Assembly: GCA_963776195.1 (NCBI GenBank)
Contig: CAVZMO010000024.1
Location: 1-64,000 of the forward strand
Reading direction: 5' to 3'
Length of the DNA: 64,000 bases
Source of the DNA: CAVZMO01 sp963776195
GTDB taxonomy: Bacteria; Nitrospirota; Thermodesulfovibrionia; Thermodesulfovibrionales; SM23-35
The notes under the pieces were generated by a model. The model did not search any database and was not told the origin of the DNA. It saw only the letters and a list, made by a program, of their open reading frames with translations. Below, piece by piece: positions 1-8,512 of this stretch (position 1 is the first letter of the stretch; each line of letters opens with the position of its first letter). The translations under genes were made by a program, and so were the position numbers.

Positions 1-2
1 GC

Positions 3-437
3 GGCGCCATGAGCATCGGCTTCTGTCTCTGGCAGACAGGCGCAGCGCAGTGGATGGCGGTTGAATGGCTTGTCCTGTTCCAGCATTCTCACTGGCTGGT
101 ATTTGTCCTGAGCATCGCTTTCTTTGTCCTTGTTCTCACGAACTTCATCATGAACGTTGCTGCAATAGCGATTTCACTCCCTGTTTCATTGGTTATTGCA
201 AACTATCTCGGTGTTGCTCCGGAGCCGATTTTCTATGCATCCCTGGCAACAGCAGGCATGCCTTTTGTTCTCCTGATCGGCGCCGCACCCAATGCTATAG
301 CCTATGAATCAAAAATGTTTACACCGGGTGAGTTTTTTGGATATGGTGTTATTCCGAGTATCTTCTTAATGATTCTCCTGGGCATTGCTCTCCTCACCTT
401 GTGGCCAATGCTCGGAATGCCGATTTTGATTAAATAG
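3..437 (+). CDS. DASS/SLC13-type anion transporter, C-terminal part
   Basis: The frame is open to the left window edge, so only the last ~145 residues are present and the internal ATG at 9 is not the true start. It is almost entirely hydrophobic, with about four membrane segments. It carries a TNFIMNVAA stretch and a late GAAPNAIAYES motif, which match the second Asn-containing sodium-site hairpin of the divalent anion:sodium symporter (DASS) family. DASS proteins import dicarboxylates, sulfate or related anions across the inner membrane; the substrate cannot be told from this fragment. A carbonic anhydrase follows 78 bp downstream and another ion-transporter-superfamily gene lies at 1882, so this is part of an uptake cluster. 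Confidence 0.75.
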   Translation, partial: GAMSIGFCLWQTGAAQWMAVEWLVLFQHSHWLVFVLSIAFFVLVLTNFIMNVAAIAISLPVSLVIANYLGVAPEPIFYASLATAGMPFVLLIGAAPNAIAYESKMFTPGEFFGYGVIPSIFLMILLGIALLTLWPMLGMPILIK

Positions 438-514
438 ATTAAGGCCAAGGTTGAGGTTAAGGGGAAGAAAATAAACTTCTGAAATTAACCTCAACCTTAC
501 CTTTTGGGGGGATT

Positions 515-1156
515 ATGGGATATGAAGAGATTTTGAACAAACATTTCGACAGTGTTTTCACTGAAGTTGATTTTGTGAAAAAGACCTACAATGCCCTGAG
601 AAAATTCGGTTTCGATGATGACAATACCATTGCAGCCGTCTGTGTCTGCAGGGACGAGATATCCCAATCCCTGAGGAGCATCATCAAACATGTATGGGGT
701 GAGGCATTCAACCTGTCAAGCCTCGGAGCAATGTTTTTTGCGGGAAAGACCGCGTTGAAAGCAGCCATGCACCATGCACCCGAAGGGGGCGGCAAGGAAA
801 GATATGTTTATTACGCCATGCCCCACATTGCGATCGATGAAGAAGGGAGAATGGGGTTTTGCAGCAGGAAGGGGATCAAAGAGTCGCACGCCTGCGGGGC
901 CCTCTGCGGGTTTCTGGGCGAACTGCAGGAAAAGAAGATCAATGTCTCGATTGATGATGAAGACGCAGAGCAGAGTCATCTCAAAATGCGCTTGTTGAAA
1001 GAGATCCCTTACGGCCATGTGCCCGATCTCCTTGAGCTCACCAGGATTGCCCAGAAGGTGATACTTTCGGATCTTGAGAAGGCAATAAATTCGGTTGTCG
1101 ATGTGAACGAGGAGCGATTATGCGCTCATAACCGGAATCCAGGTGCACGGGCCTGA
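515..1156 (+). CDS. LCIB-type (beta-like) carbonic anhydrase
   Basis: This 213-residue cytoplasmic protein resembles the limiting-CO2-inducible protein B/C family, whose bacterial and algal members interconvert CO2 and bicarbonate at a zinc site. Family hallmarks are visible in order: RFGF-like KFGFDDDNTIA (res 30-40), VCRDE (44-48), AFNLSSL (64-70), GKTALKAAMHHAP (78-89), YVYYAMPHIAI (97-107) and SHACGAL (124-130). Probable zinc ligands are Cys45, His104 and Cys127, with Asp47 as the gating acid. Length fits a single-domain LCIB. A strong GGGGGG-rich Shine-Dalgarno region precedes the ATG. It sits between two ion transporters, which suggests a role in inorganic-carbon or pH handling. Activity is inferred from the family; some family members lack it. 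Confidence 0.85.
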   Translation: MGYEEILNKHFDSVFTEVDFVKKTYNALRKFGFDDDNTIAAVCVCRDEISQSLRSIIKHVWGEAFNLSSLGAMFFAGKTALKAAMHHAPEGGGKERYVYYAMPHIAIDEEGRMGFCSRKGIKESHACGALCGFLGELQEKKINVSIDDEDAEQSHLKMRLLKEIPYGHVPDLLELTRIAQKVILSDLEKAINSVVDVNEERLCAHNRNPGARA

Positions 1157-1232
1157 AAATAATTATGTCTGGCCTTCTATATGCTATGCGGTTATTGATG
1201 AATTAAGGTATGAATTAACGCAGCATTTTTAG

Positions 1233-1338
1233 AACTACAGCGTAACTTTTTTGAGCTAATGCAACACGTATCAGGAAGACGCCGAAATTCCCCCTTAAGA
1301 AAGGCGGAAATTAAATGCAAAAGATTCGCTGTAGTGTT
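1233..1338. repeat. Short imperfect inverted repeat (ACTACAGCG ends)
   Basis: The 205-bp gap between the carbonic anhydrase and the CBS gene holds AACTACAGCG at 1233-1242 and its near-complement CGCTGTAGTGTT at 1327-1338. A related GACTACAGCAACT stretch stands alone at about 3460-3473. It may be a decayed MITE or a folded leader. Only the short ends match, so this is weak. Confidence 0.35.
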
Positions 1339-1361
1339 AACAAGGTCAAAAGGAGGACTTA

Positions 1362-1854
1362 ATGAAAGCCAAGGATTTGATGATACCTATTCAGGATTAT
1401 CTGGGACCTGAGAATACCCTTAAAGAGGCCGCTAATCTTCTGAGGATTGCAAAGAAGGGTGAAGAAAAAATAGGCGTTAAGGGATTGCCGGTCCTTGACA
1501 AGGAAGGAAAGCTTGATCGGGATGCTCTCAATGACGGACATTCTCAAAGCGGTTCATCCGTCGTATATGGATCTCATGAACCTGAGTAATTTCACCTGGG
1601 ATGGGATGGTAGAATCTCTTGCTAAAAGTGCAGCAGATAAGAAGGTTGAGACAGTGATGTCGAAGGAAGTTTTTACGGTAAAAGAGGATGACCCTTTAAT
1701 GGAGTGTGTCGATCTTATGATTAAAAACAATATAAGGAGATTGCCCGTAATTGACAAAGCAGGGAAAGTCGTCGGGATGATCTACGAAAGGGACGTCTTT
1801 TTTGCAATCGTCAAAGCGATGCTCGATGACGATTATTACTTTATTAATCCTTGA
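1362..1854 (+). pseudogene. CBS-pair domain protein, split by a one-base frameshift
   Basis: Two frames together encode one ~163-residue protein with two CBS motifs, the adenosyl-ligand-sensing module. The first frame (from ATG 1362, preceded by AAAGGAGGACTT) gives MKAKDLMIPIQDYL and ends its good part with LPVLDKEGK at about 1511. The second frame resumes with LIGMLSMTDILKAV from about 1513 and continues through VMSKEVFTVKEDDPL and RRLPVIDKAGKVVGMIYERDV to the stop. One extra base near 1512 explains the break. It lies 27 bp upstream of the ArsB/NhaD transporter, so it probably gates or senses energy state for that transporter. It may be intact in the real genome if the extra base is a sequencing error. 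Confidence 0.75.
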
Positions 1855-1881
1855 AAAATATATTTTAACAGGAGGTGGAAA

Positions 1882-3249
1882 ATGACCGAAGAAGTAAAAG
1901 CTGCTACTGAAGTTGTCATGGGCGCAAAGTTCTGGATCGCAACGGCGATATTCTTGCTTGTCTATGGTCTGATCATAGCAGACAAGATACATAAGACAAT
2001 ACTCGCTATCGTCGGCGCTACAGCAATGATTGTTTTAAGAATAGTCACACAGGAAGATGCTTTTCACAACATGGATCTGGGCGTTGACTGGAACGTAGTA
2101 TTCCTGCTCGTAAGCATGATGATTATCATCAACATCATGAGGCCGACAGGAGTTTTTGAGTATATCGCCATAAAAAGCGCAAAGGTGGCAAAAGGGAAAC
2201 CATTTGCGATCATGGCGATATTCTCTGTTGTGACTGCTGTTGTTTCAGCATTTCTTGATAATGTGACAACAGTTCTTCTGATTGCTCCGGTTACGCTGCT
2301 CATCTGCCAGGCACTTGAACTCGATGTGGTGCCATTTCTTATTACAGAGGCAATCGCATCGAATATCGGCGGTACGGCGACACTTATCGGTGATCCGCCG
2401 AATATCATGATCGCATCAAAGGCGCAGCTTGACTTTATGGCCTTTGTGTATCACCTCACACCGGTAATCATAGTCGTGCTCATAGCATATGTAATAACCA
2501 TCAAATTCATATTCGGCAACCGATTGAAGGTGAAAGAGGAATTAAGGCAAAGGGTCATGGCAATGAATGAAAACGAAGCCATAAAAGACCCTCTTCTTTT
2601 GAAGAAATGCCTTGCTGTACTTGCTGTAACAATAACAGGATTTATTTTTCACGGCATGCTCCACTATGAACCTGCAACCATCGCCCTTGCCGGCGCCGGA
2701 CTTCTTCTCCTTGTCTCCGGCACCAAAGAACCCCACCATATCCTTGCCGAGTGCGAATGGGCAACCCTCTTTTTCTTCATGGGCCTGTTCATGATCATCG
2801 GAGGTGTTGTGAAGGTCGGCCTTATAAAATGGATGTCGATTAAGGTCCTTGAGATTACCCAGGGAAGTCTTTTCGGAACTGCGACGGTTATATTGTGGTT
2901 CTCGGCATTTGCATCGGCCTTTATTGACAATATTCCTTACGTTGCCACCATGAACCCGCTGGTCATCGACATGGCCAAACAATTATGGCCGAATGTTACC
3001 GGTCTTAATCTTCTCCACCACCCGGATCTCATGCCGATATGGTGGGCATTGTCGCTCGGCGCATGCCTCGGCGGCAACGGGACAATGATCGGCGCATCTG
3101 CGAATGTTGTTATTTGCGGCATGGCTGAAAAGATGGGCAAACCGATATCCTTCAAAAAGTTTATGCTCTATGGAATGCCGTTGATGATCGAATCGGTTAT
3201 TATCTGCCACGCGTATATCTGGATCAGATATTATGTTTTAAAGATATAG
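1882..3249 (+). CDS. ArsB/NhaD-family ion transporter
   Basis: A 455-residue membrane protein with about eleven to twelve predicted helices. It belongs to the ArsB/NhaD (P-protein-like) branch of the ion transporter superfamily: SAFLDNVTTVLLIAPVTLL, then IASNIGGTATLIGDPPNIMI in the first half, and SAFIDNIPYVATMNPL with GGNGTMIGASANVV in the second half. The paired DN motifs and GDPPN/GASAN loops form the two-fold ion site. Family members exchange sodium/protons or export arsenite and other anions; the substrate is open. Start is ATG 1882 with AGGAGGTG eight bases upstream. It follows the CBS-pair gene in an apparent operon, and lies near a carbonic anhydrase, which favours ion/pH homeostasis over arsenic resistance (no arsR or arsC nearby). 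Confidence 0.85.
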   Translation: MTEEVKAATEVVMGAKFWIATAIFLLVYGLIIADKIHKTILAIVGATAMIVLRIVTQEDAFHNMDLGVDWNVVFLLVSMMIIINIMRPTGVFEYIAIKSAKVAKGKPFAIMAIFSVVTAVVSAFLDNVTTVLLIAPVTLLICQALELDVVPFLITEAIASNIGGTATLIGDPPNIMIASKAQLDFMAFVYHLTPVIIVVLIAYVITIKFIFGNRLKVKEELRQRVMAMNENEAIKDPLLLKKCLAVLAVTITGFIFHGMLHYEPATIALAGAGLLLLVSGTKEPHHILAECEWATLFFFMGLFMIIGGVVKVGLIKWMSIKVLEITQGSLFGTATVILWFSAFASAFIDNIPYVATMNPLVIDMAKQLWPNVTGLNLLHHPDLMPIWWALSLGACLGGNGTMIGASANVVICGMAEKMGKPISFKKFMLYGMPLMIESVIICHAYIWIRYYVLKI

Positions 3250-3280
3250 AAGCCCGGACCCTCTCTTTTTAATAGTCCCG

Positions 3281-3310
3281 ATTTATCCCCTCCATCCGGG
3301 GGGGATAAAT
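3281..3310 (+). terminator. Hairpin after the ArsB/NhaD gene
   Basis: ATTTATCCCC (3281-3290) and GGGGATAAAT (3301-3310) form a perfect 10-bp stem with a 10-base loop, 32 bp after the transporter stop. No strong U-run follows, so termination is likely weak or factor-aided. Confidence 0.4.
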
Positions 3311-3314
3311 ATCC

Positions 3315-3459
3315 TTAATTAGAGTCTGTTTATAAATGCCGGCATAATGCTCAAATGTCATGGTGAGCTTGTCGAACCATGACGTAAAAGCAACCGATTA
3401 AGCACCCTTCGCAAGCTCAGGGTGACACGAACCGTAGTTTATAAACAGAGTCTAATTAA
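3315..3459. repeat. MITE-like element, family 1, copy A (145 bp)
   Basis: A 145-bp non-coding element bounded by 22-bp terminal inverted repeats with one mismatch; the outer part reads TTAATTAGAGTCTGTTTATA on the left and its complement on the right. Inside are two hairpins: GTCATGGT/ACCATGAC around 3358-3384, and CACCCT/AGGGTG around 3401-3426. A second copy, in the opposite orientation, lies at 20185-20327 and matches along its whole length. It has no coding capacity, so it would have to move using a transposase elsewhere. It fills most of the gap before the GntR gene. Confidence 0.85.
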
Positions 3460-3550
3460 GACTACAGCAACTCTTTCGAGTTTCATTGCGCGACGAGAAT
3501 GAAGCTATAAATGCCGTCCATACAAAATGGTCAGGTTTTCGATTGCCCCG

Positions 3551-3578
3551 TTGACAAATAGATCTATGAGTATTTAAT
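3551..3578 (+). promoter_or_regulatory. Sigma-70-type promoter of the GntR gene
   Basis: TTGACA at 3551-3556 and TTTAAT at 3573-3578 are separated by 16 bases and lie about 50 bp before the ATG at 3630. This is a sequence match only. Confidence 0.5.
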
Positions 3579-3629
3579 ATCATTATACTTTTTAGCTTTA
3601 TTTTTAATAACATCCTGATATTATATCTT

Positions 3630-4367
3630 ATGCAATTAATTGACAGAGAAGATAACCGGAAACTGTATGTGCAGCTCTACGAAATATTAAAAGAGAAGAT
3701 CGGGAGCGCTGAATGGACTATCGGTTCTCTCATACCTACGGAAGAAGACCTTTGTAAGATGTTCAGCGTAAGCAGGGCAACTGTTAGAGCGGCTGTCCTG
3801 GAACTCGTCAGACAAGGTTACCTGAGAAGACAACAAGGAAGGGGCACTTTTGTATTCAGAAATGTCGTTTCCCAGGGATTGGCGATGTCCACAAGCTTTA
3901 ATGAGCTCATGTTCGAAGAAGGTATAAAATGCAGCACAAACGTCCTCACACGCACTGTCTTGATACCTTTAGACGACATGGATATAAAACTCGATATCAC
4001 GAAAGATAAACATGTTATTTATATAAAGCGCTTGCACTCTGTCGATAGCGAACCCGTCTTACTCCAGGAGATATACGTACCCTATCATGTCTGTCCTTTT
4101 GTCCTCGAAGAGGAAACAGAGGACTGCTCCTTGTTCGAACTCTTTGAAAAGAAGTACGGGATAAAGATCACAAAGGTAAAAAACTATATAGACGTTACAT
4201 ATCTCAATGCTGATGAAGCAAGGCTTATCAGGGGACAGGAAGGTGCGGCTGCAATACTTTTGCACCAGTATTTCTACTCAAGTGAAACGGTTATTATGTA
4301 TACGCGTTCTATCAAAAGGACCGATAGATTTAATTTTTTAATGGAGCTTGAGAGAAAATTCGTGTGA
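3630..4367 (+). CDS. GntR-family regulator with UTRA ligand domain (HutC type)
   Basis: A 245-residue repressor-like protein. Residues ~1-75 form the GntR winged helix: LYVQLYEILKEKI, GSLIPTEEDLCKMFSVSRATVRAAV and the wing GYLRRQQGRGTFV. Residues ~90-240 are a UTRA effector-binding domain (IKRLHSVDSEPVLLQEIYVPY; FELFEKKYGIKI; LLHQYFYSSETVIMYTRSI). HutC-type regulators bind small metabolites and release DNA. It stands alone with its own promoter, between the transporter gene and the kinase cluster, so it could control either; no operator was identified. Confidence 0.85.
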   Translation: MQLIDREDNRKLYVQLYEILKEKIGSAEWTIGSLIPTEEDLCKMFSVSRATVRAAVLELVRQGYLRRQQGRGTFVFRNVVSQGLAMSTSFNELMFEEGIKCSTNVLTRTVLIPLDDMDIKLDITKDKHVIYIKRLHSVDSEPVLLQEIYVPYHVCPFVLEEETEDCSLFELFEKKYGIKITKVKNYIDVTYLNADEARLIRGQEGAAAILLHQYFYSSETVIMYTRSIKRTDRFNFLMELERKFV

Positions 4368-4506
4368 GTGAAAGTCTCCGGGTATGACGAAAGAAAAAAA
4401 TGTATAGAACCTCATAGGGACAAGATACATGAGATATATAACGTATCGTGAAATTACGAAGTTCGCTTGTTTATGTTTCTTCATTATCGTGTTATGATAA
4501 CTGCAT

Positions 4507-6261
4507 ATGTCGGCAAACAAAGGACCGGGAAGCAGAGTTAAACGGAAAGTTATCAGCCTTGTCCATAACCTGTTCCACCCGCACGACTATTTCCGTGTCC
4601 TCGGCGCAGACCGCTATACGAGCTTAAAGATAAGAATAGTTTTGCTTGATGCAGTCCTTTCGCTGGTTCCCCTGTTTATTGTGATAACGATAAGCTACTT
4701 CTGGTTCCAGCAAATCCTGAAAGACGATTTCCGCAATCAGCTGAAATGGGAAATCGAGAACACGAAACAATCCACAGAATTTTTTGTAGATGAAAAACTT
4801 TCCGGCCTCAGGTTTCTTTCATCTGCATACACGTATGAGCAGTTGTCAGACCAGAAAATACTCGCCGATACCTTTTCAAAATTCAAAAAGGAATTCAGGG
4901 GGCTGGTTGATATTGGAGTAATTGACTCGAACGGCATTCAGCGGTCTTATGCAGGTCCCTACCATCTCGAAGGGAAGGTCTATTCGAACCAGGACTGGTT
5001 TAATGAGATCGTCGTCCGCTCGTCCTATGTAAGTGATGTTTTTATGGGTTATCGGAGAATACCCCACTTTGCGATCGCCGTAAAAAAGGAACTTCCGGAG
5101 AAAGGCACTTTCTGGGTTTTAAGGGCCACAATTGATATGGAAACACTGAAGAAATATGCGTCCACCATCAATCTCAGAGAAAAAGACGACGCCTTTATCG
5201 TCAACCGTGAAGGCATCCTCCAAACCCCTTCGCGGTTTCACGGAAACGTTCTGGAAAAATTTAACCAATGCCCCCTTCCTCAAGAGGAAATATCGATTAC
5301 CGAGATAAAAGAGTCCGGTAGTGATCACAGCATGTGCGGGTATGCCTATATAAACCATTCACCGTGGGTCCTGGTTGCGGTCATTAAATCATCGCCGTAT
5401 GGAAAAATCCCTAAAATATTCAGGAATGAATTGTTTATAATATCAGTGATCAGCATAATTATCGGCATAATCTTTACCACCGTTATGACGCAAACTGTCG
5501 TGAATCGCATCAAAAAAGCCGATCAGGAAAGAGAAGAGGCAATTTCCAAGACCGAGCACGCGAGTAAGATGGCAACAATAGGGAGACTCGCCGCAGGCGT
5601 TGCACACGAGATCAACAATCCCCTTGCCATAATTAATGAAAAAGCGGGGTTGATGAAAGACATCCTTGAAGTGTCCGAAGACTTATCGCAAAATAAAGAT
5701 AAGTTTATCGGGTTAATCACCGGGATATTTGACAGCGTAAACCGTTGCCGAACCATTACTCACCGACTTTTGGGATTTTCGAGACGCATGGATATCGGCC
5801 ATGACCGCATCGATCTGAACGATGCGATTACAGAGGTAATGGGATTCCTCGAGAAAGAGATTTCATACAGGAATATTAGCCTGGGACTCAATCTGAGCAA
5901 AGACCTTCCGAAAGTCGTGACCGACAAAGGACAGATCCAGCAGGTTTTCCTCAACATCCTTAACAACGCCATGGATGCCGTCGAAAAGGGAGGTCTTATC
6001 GAAGTCTCATCGAGTGTTAAAGATGAGCGGTTTGTCAGGGTGTCCATAAGAGATAACGGAAGCGGAATTCCCAAGGACAAACTCAAACATATTTTTGAGC
6101 CTTTCTATACAACAAAGGAAAGCGGGAAAGGAACAGGCCTCGGACTTTCTATCTCATACGGGATTGTGCAGAGATTAGGAGGCACAATCCTTGTTGAGAG
6201 CGAAATCAAGAAAGGGACGTCCTTTATCATTGAAATACCCATTGAGGCTGAAGCCGCCTAA
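4507..6261 (+). CDS. Sensor histidine kinase with periplasmic Cache-like domain
   Basis: A 584-residue membrane kinase. A hydrophobic helix at ~42-66 and another at ~305-330 enclose a ~240-residue periplasmic region with dCache features (FVDEKLSGLRFLSS, VIDSNGIQRSYAGPY, YSNQDWFNEIVVR). The cytoplasmic part has a HisKA H-box GVAHEINNPLAII, an N-box LNNAMDAVEKG, G1 DNGSGIP and G2 GTGLGLSI, so it should autophosphorylate on the H-box His. Twelve bases after its stop starts a lone receiver protein, followed by a kinase-like protein and two more receivers. The five genes look like one phosphorelay. The ligand is unknown; dCache domains often bind small carboxylates or amino acids. Confidence 0.88.
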   Translation: MSANKGPGSRVKRKVISLVHNLFHPHDYFRVLGADRYTSLKIRIVLLDAVLSLVPLFIVITISYFWFQQILKDDFRNQLKWEIENTKQSTEFFVDEKLSGLRFLSSAYTYEQLSDQKILADTFSKFKKEFRGLVDIGVIDSNGIQRSYAGPYHLEGKVYSNQDWFNEIVVRSSYVSDVFMGYRRIPHFAIAVKKELPEKGTFWVLRATIDMETLKKYASTINLREKDDAFIVNREGILQTPSRFHGNVLEKFNQCPLPQEEISITEIKESGSDHSMCGYAYINHSPWVLVAVIKSSPYGKIPKIFRNELFIISVISIIIGIIFTTVMTQTVVNRIKKADQEREEAISKTEHASKMATIGRLAAGVAHEINNPLAIINEKAGLMKDILEVSEDLSQNKDKFIGLITGIFDSVNRCRTITHRLLGFSRRMDIGHDRIDLNDAITEVMGFLEKEISYRNISLGLNLSKDLPKVVTDKGQIQQVFLNILNNAMDAVEKGGLIEVSSSVKDERFVRVSIRDNGSGIPKDKLKHIFEPFYTTKESGKGTGLGLSISYGIVQRLGGTILVESEIKKGTSFIIEIPIEAEAA

Positions 6262-6272
6262 GGAGGAATATC

Positions 6273-6656
6273 GTGCCGAAAACAAAGGTTCTTCTTGTTG
6301 ATGACGAGATAGAATTCTCATCAGCTCTTGCAGAGAGATTACAGTTACGGAATTATGATGTGCGGACCGCAAATAACGCTTTGGAAGCTTTGGGACTTAT
6401 TCACGATTATACGCCTGATGTGGTGATACTCGATCTGAGAATACCGGGAATGAACGGTATAGAGACGCTCAAGACCATAAAAAAACTTGATGCGACTATT
6501 GAGGTCATTATGCTGACAGGGCATGGAGATGTTCAGAGCGTGGAAGAAGGAATGAAGAGTGGGGCATTGGAGTATATTATGAAGCCTGTAGATATCGGGG
6601 AACTGATATCAAAAATCGACAAAGCAAAAAAGAAACGGGATAAAGAATCGCTTTAA
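6273..6656 (+). CDS. Single-domain response regulator (receiver 1)
   Basis: A 127-residue stand-alone CheY-like receiver. Conserved acidic pair in LLVDDEIEF, phosphoacceptor Asp in VVILDLRIPGMNG, switch Thr in MLTGHG and Lys in YIMKPVD are all present. There is no output domain, so it probably passes phosphate on or acts by protein contact. It follows the Cache kinase by 12 bp, with GGAGG before its GTG start at 6273, and precedes the kinase-like protein. Confidence 0.88.
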   Translation: MPKTKVLLVDDEIEFSSALAERLQLRNYDVRTANNALEALGLIHDYTPDVVILDLRIPGMNGIETLKTIKKLDATIEVIMLTGHGDVQSVEEGMKSGALEYIMKPVDIGELISKIDKAKKKRDKESL

Positions 6657-6670
6657 ACGGGGGTGGCATA

Positions 6671-7339
6671 TTGGGAAATAAGGACGAACAGGATTTGAGG
6701 TTCCTTCAGCTGCGCTTCATCGGCAGAATTTTGGCGGGGTTTACCCATGAAATCAAGAATCACCTAGCCATTGTCAAAGAGTCCGCCGGGCTGATGGGCG
6801 ATATGATAAAAATGGGGAAATCCGACAAGATTGATTCCCGTCAGTTCCTGGAGATTATCCATTCGATTGAAGAACAGGTAGGAAAATCCATTGCACATTT
6901 TACATACCTTAACCGTTTTGCCCATAAGATGGACCTGCCGCTCACTAAGGTCAACGTTAATGATTGCATGGAGGAGCTTATCGTCCTCTTACACAGGTTT
7001 GCAAATCAGAAGAGAATAAGTTTTGAAAAAGAATTCCAGAAAGACCCCCCGACGATCAATAGCAACCCGTCTATGGTCCAATTTCTGGTTTTTAATTTTC
7101 TTGAAGAACTGCTGACAACACTTGATAAAGACAGCAGGATTCTCATTAAAACCGAAACCTTGAACGGCTCCGTCGCAATCAGGATTATTCCAAAAGGAAA
7201 TATATTAGATACAGGCACGGGAGAAGCGCTCTGTTCTCAGGAAATTATCGATTATGTGCTTGCAATGCTGGGGGGGACTCTTTCGAAGCAGAAGGATGGT
7301 GGAGAGGCCGTAATTACGATTCCGGTGGCTGCCTCCTGA
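6671..7339 (+). CDS. Kinase-like protein: HisKA-type dimerisation domain, degenerate ATPase
   Basis: A 222-residue soluble protein starting at TTG 6671 after a GGGGGTGG ribosome site. The H-box is clear (GFTHEIKNHLAIV, His at about res 26), with a four-helix DHp-like segment behind it. The region where an ATPase should be has FLVFNFLEELLTTL in place of a normal N-box, and no DxGxG G1 box or GTGLGL G2 box. The fold may remain but ATP binding is doubtful. That pattern resembles phosphotransferases such as Spo0B or ChpT more than a kinase. Sitting between receiver genes, it may shuttle phosphate between them. Function is inferred. Confidence 0.7.
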   Translation: MGNKDEQDLRFLQLRFIGRILAGFTHEIKNHLAIVKESAGLMGDMIKMGKSDKIDSRQFLEIIHSIEEQVGKSIAHFTYLNRFAHKMDLPLTKVNVNDCMEELIVLLHRFANQKRISFEKEFQKDPPTINSNPSMVQFLVFNFLEELLTTLDKDSRILIKTETLNGSVAIRIIPKGNILDTGTGEALCSQEIIDYVLAMLGGTLSKQKDGGEAVITIPVAAS

Positions 7340-7429
7340 CACCTCGCTGAATACCGGGCAAATACCTGATAAATACTTGACAACATCTTGATTTGTTGTT
7401 AAAGTTATCTAGTTTATAGGAGGATTCGG

Positions 7430-7894
7430 ATGAAACAAAAAGATATAAAAGTATTGGTTGTTGACGACGAGAAAGATTTTGCCAACACACTTGCCCAACG
7501 GTTAAAGATGAGGGACCTTAAAGTGGGTACCGCCTACGACGGCGAACAAGCCTTATCGAGATTAAAAGAAGAGGAGCCCGATGTCATCGTATTGGATCTA
7601 AAAATGCCGGGTATGCACGGCATGGAAGTTCTCGAAGAGATTAAGAAGGCTTATCCGGAAATGCAGGTAATCATTCTGACCGGACACGGTACGGATAAAG
7701 ATGAGGAAGAAGCAAAAAGGCTGGGAGGGTTCGATTTCATCAAAAAACCGGCAGACATCGACCACCTGGAGCACAAGATCAGAAGGGCGTTCCAGGAGAA
7801 GCTCGAAAGGACCATGTCTGCAATCGCCTTTGCTGAAGAAGGAGAATTCGATACCGCCCGGAAGATAATGAAAGACGAAGAAGATAAGGATTAA
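7430..7894 (+). CDS. Response regulator with short helical tail (receiver 2)
   Basis: A 154-residue protein. The receiver (res 1-125) has VLVVDDEKDF, VIVLDLKMPGMHGMEVL, ILTGHG and FIKKPAD. The last ~30 residues (KLERTMSAIAFAEEGEFDTARKI) form a charged helical tail without a recognised output domain. An AGGAGGATTCGG ribosome site precedes ATG 7430. It is 25 bp from the next receiver, to which it is closely similar, so the pair probably arose by duplication. Confidence 0.85.
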   Translation: MKQKDIKVLVVDDEKDFANTLAQRLKMRDLKVGTAYDGEQALSRLKEEEPDVIVLDLKMPGMHGMEVLEEIKKAYPEMQVIILTGHGTDKDEEEAKRLGGFDFIKKPADIDHLEHKIRRAFQEKLERTMSAIAFAEEGEFDTARKIMKDEEDKD

Positions 7895-7919
7895 TTGTAA
7901 TAAACAGGAGGAAAAAAAC

Positions 7920-8360
7920 ATGCCGGAGGAAATTAAAGCTAACGTTTTGGTAGTAGACGATGAAGAGCAGTTTCTCAAAGTTTTTTCCCAGAGATTGGAG
8001 GGGCGCGGACTAAAAGTGGATACCTCAGCCACCGGAGAGGATGCTCTCAAGAAGGTGAAAAGCAAAGAATTTGATGCAATTGTTCTTGATCTCGTCATGC
8101 CCGGTATGGGCGGTTTAGAAACGCTGAAGCGCATCAGAAGTGAAAACCCCGATGTTCAGATTATCATTCTTACCGGTCACGGCACGGTCGAAAAAGGTGT
8201 TGAAGCTATTAAGGCAGGTGCTGTTGATTTCATAGAAAAACCTGCAGATGTAAACAAAATTATGGAAAAGATTGCAGAAGCCAAGCATAAGAGAATTGTC
8301 CTCGTCGAGAAAAAAGCTGAAGAGCATGTAAAAGAAATAATACAGAGTAAGGGCTGGTAA
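7920..8360 (+). CDS. Response regulator (receiver 3)
   Basis: A 146-residue receiver: NVLVVDDEEQF, AIVLDLVMPGMGGLETL, ILTGHGTVEKG and FIEKPAD mark the active site. A ~25-residue charged C-terminal tail (KKAEEHVKEIIQSKGW) follows. No DNA-binding domain. It is the last gene of the five-gene signalling cluster. A small stem (CAGACT/AGTCTG, 8418-8434) lies ~60 bp downstream and may help end transcription. Confidence 0.85.
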   Translation: MPEEIKANVLVVDDEEQFLKVFSQRLEGRGLKVDTSATGEDALKKVKSKEFDAIVLDLVMPGMGGLETLKRIRSENPDVQIIILTGHGTVEKGVEAIKAGAVDFIEKPADVNKIMEKIAEAKHKRIVLVEKKAEEHVKEIIQSKGW

Positions 8361-8512
8361 AGGGGTACTCCTTCTCAATTTATAACAATATAGTATCGGT
8401 AATTGTTCATGCTTGTTCAGACTAAACAAGTCTGGTATTTCTTTGTTCACCAACACTAATCTTTAGACAAACATCCCGACAGAAAGATTTTTTATTACCC
8501 GAATAATTTCGC

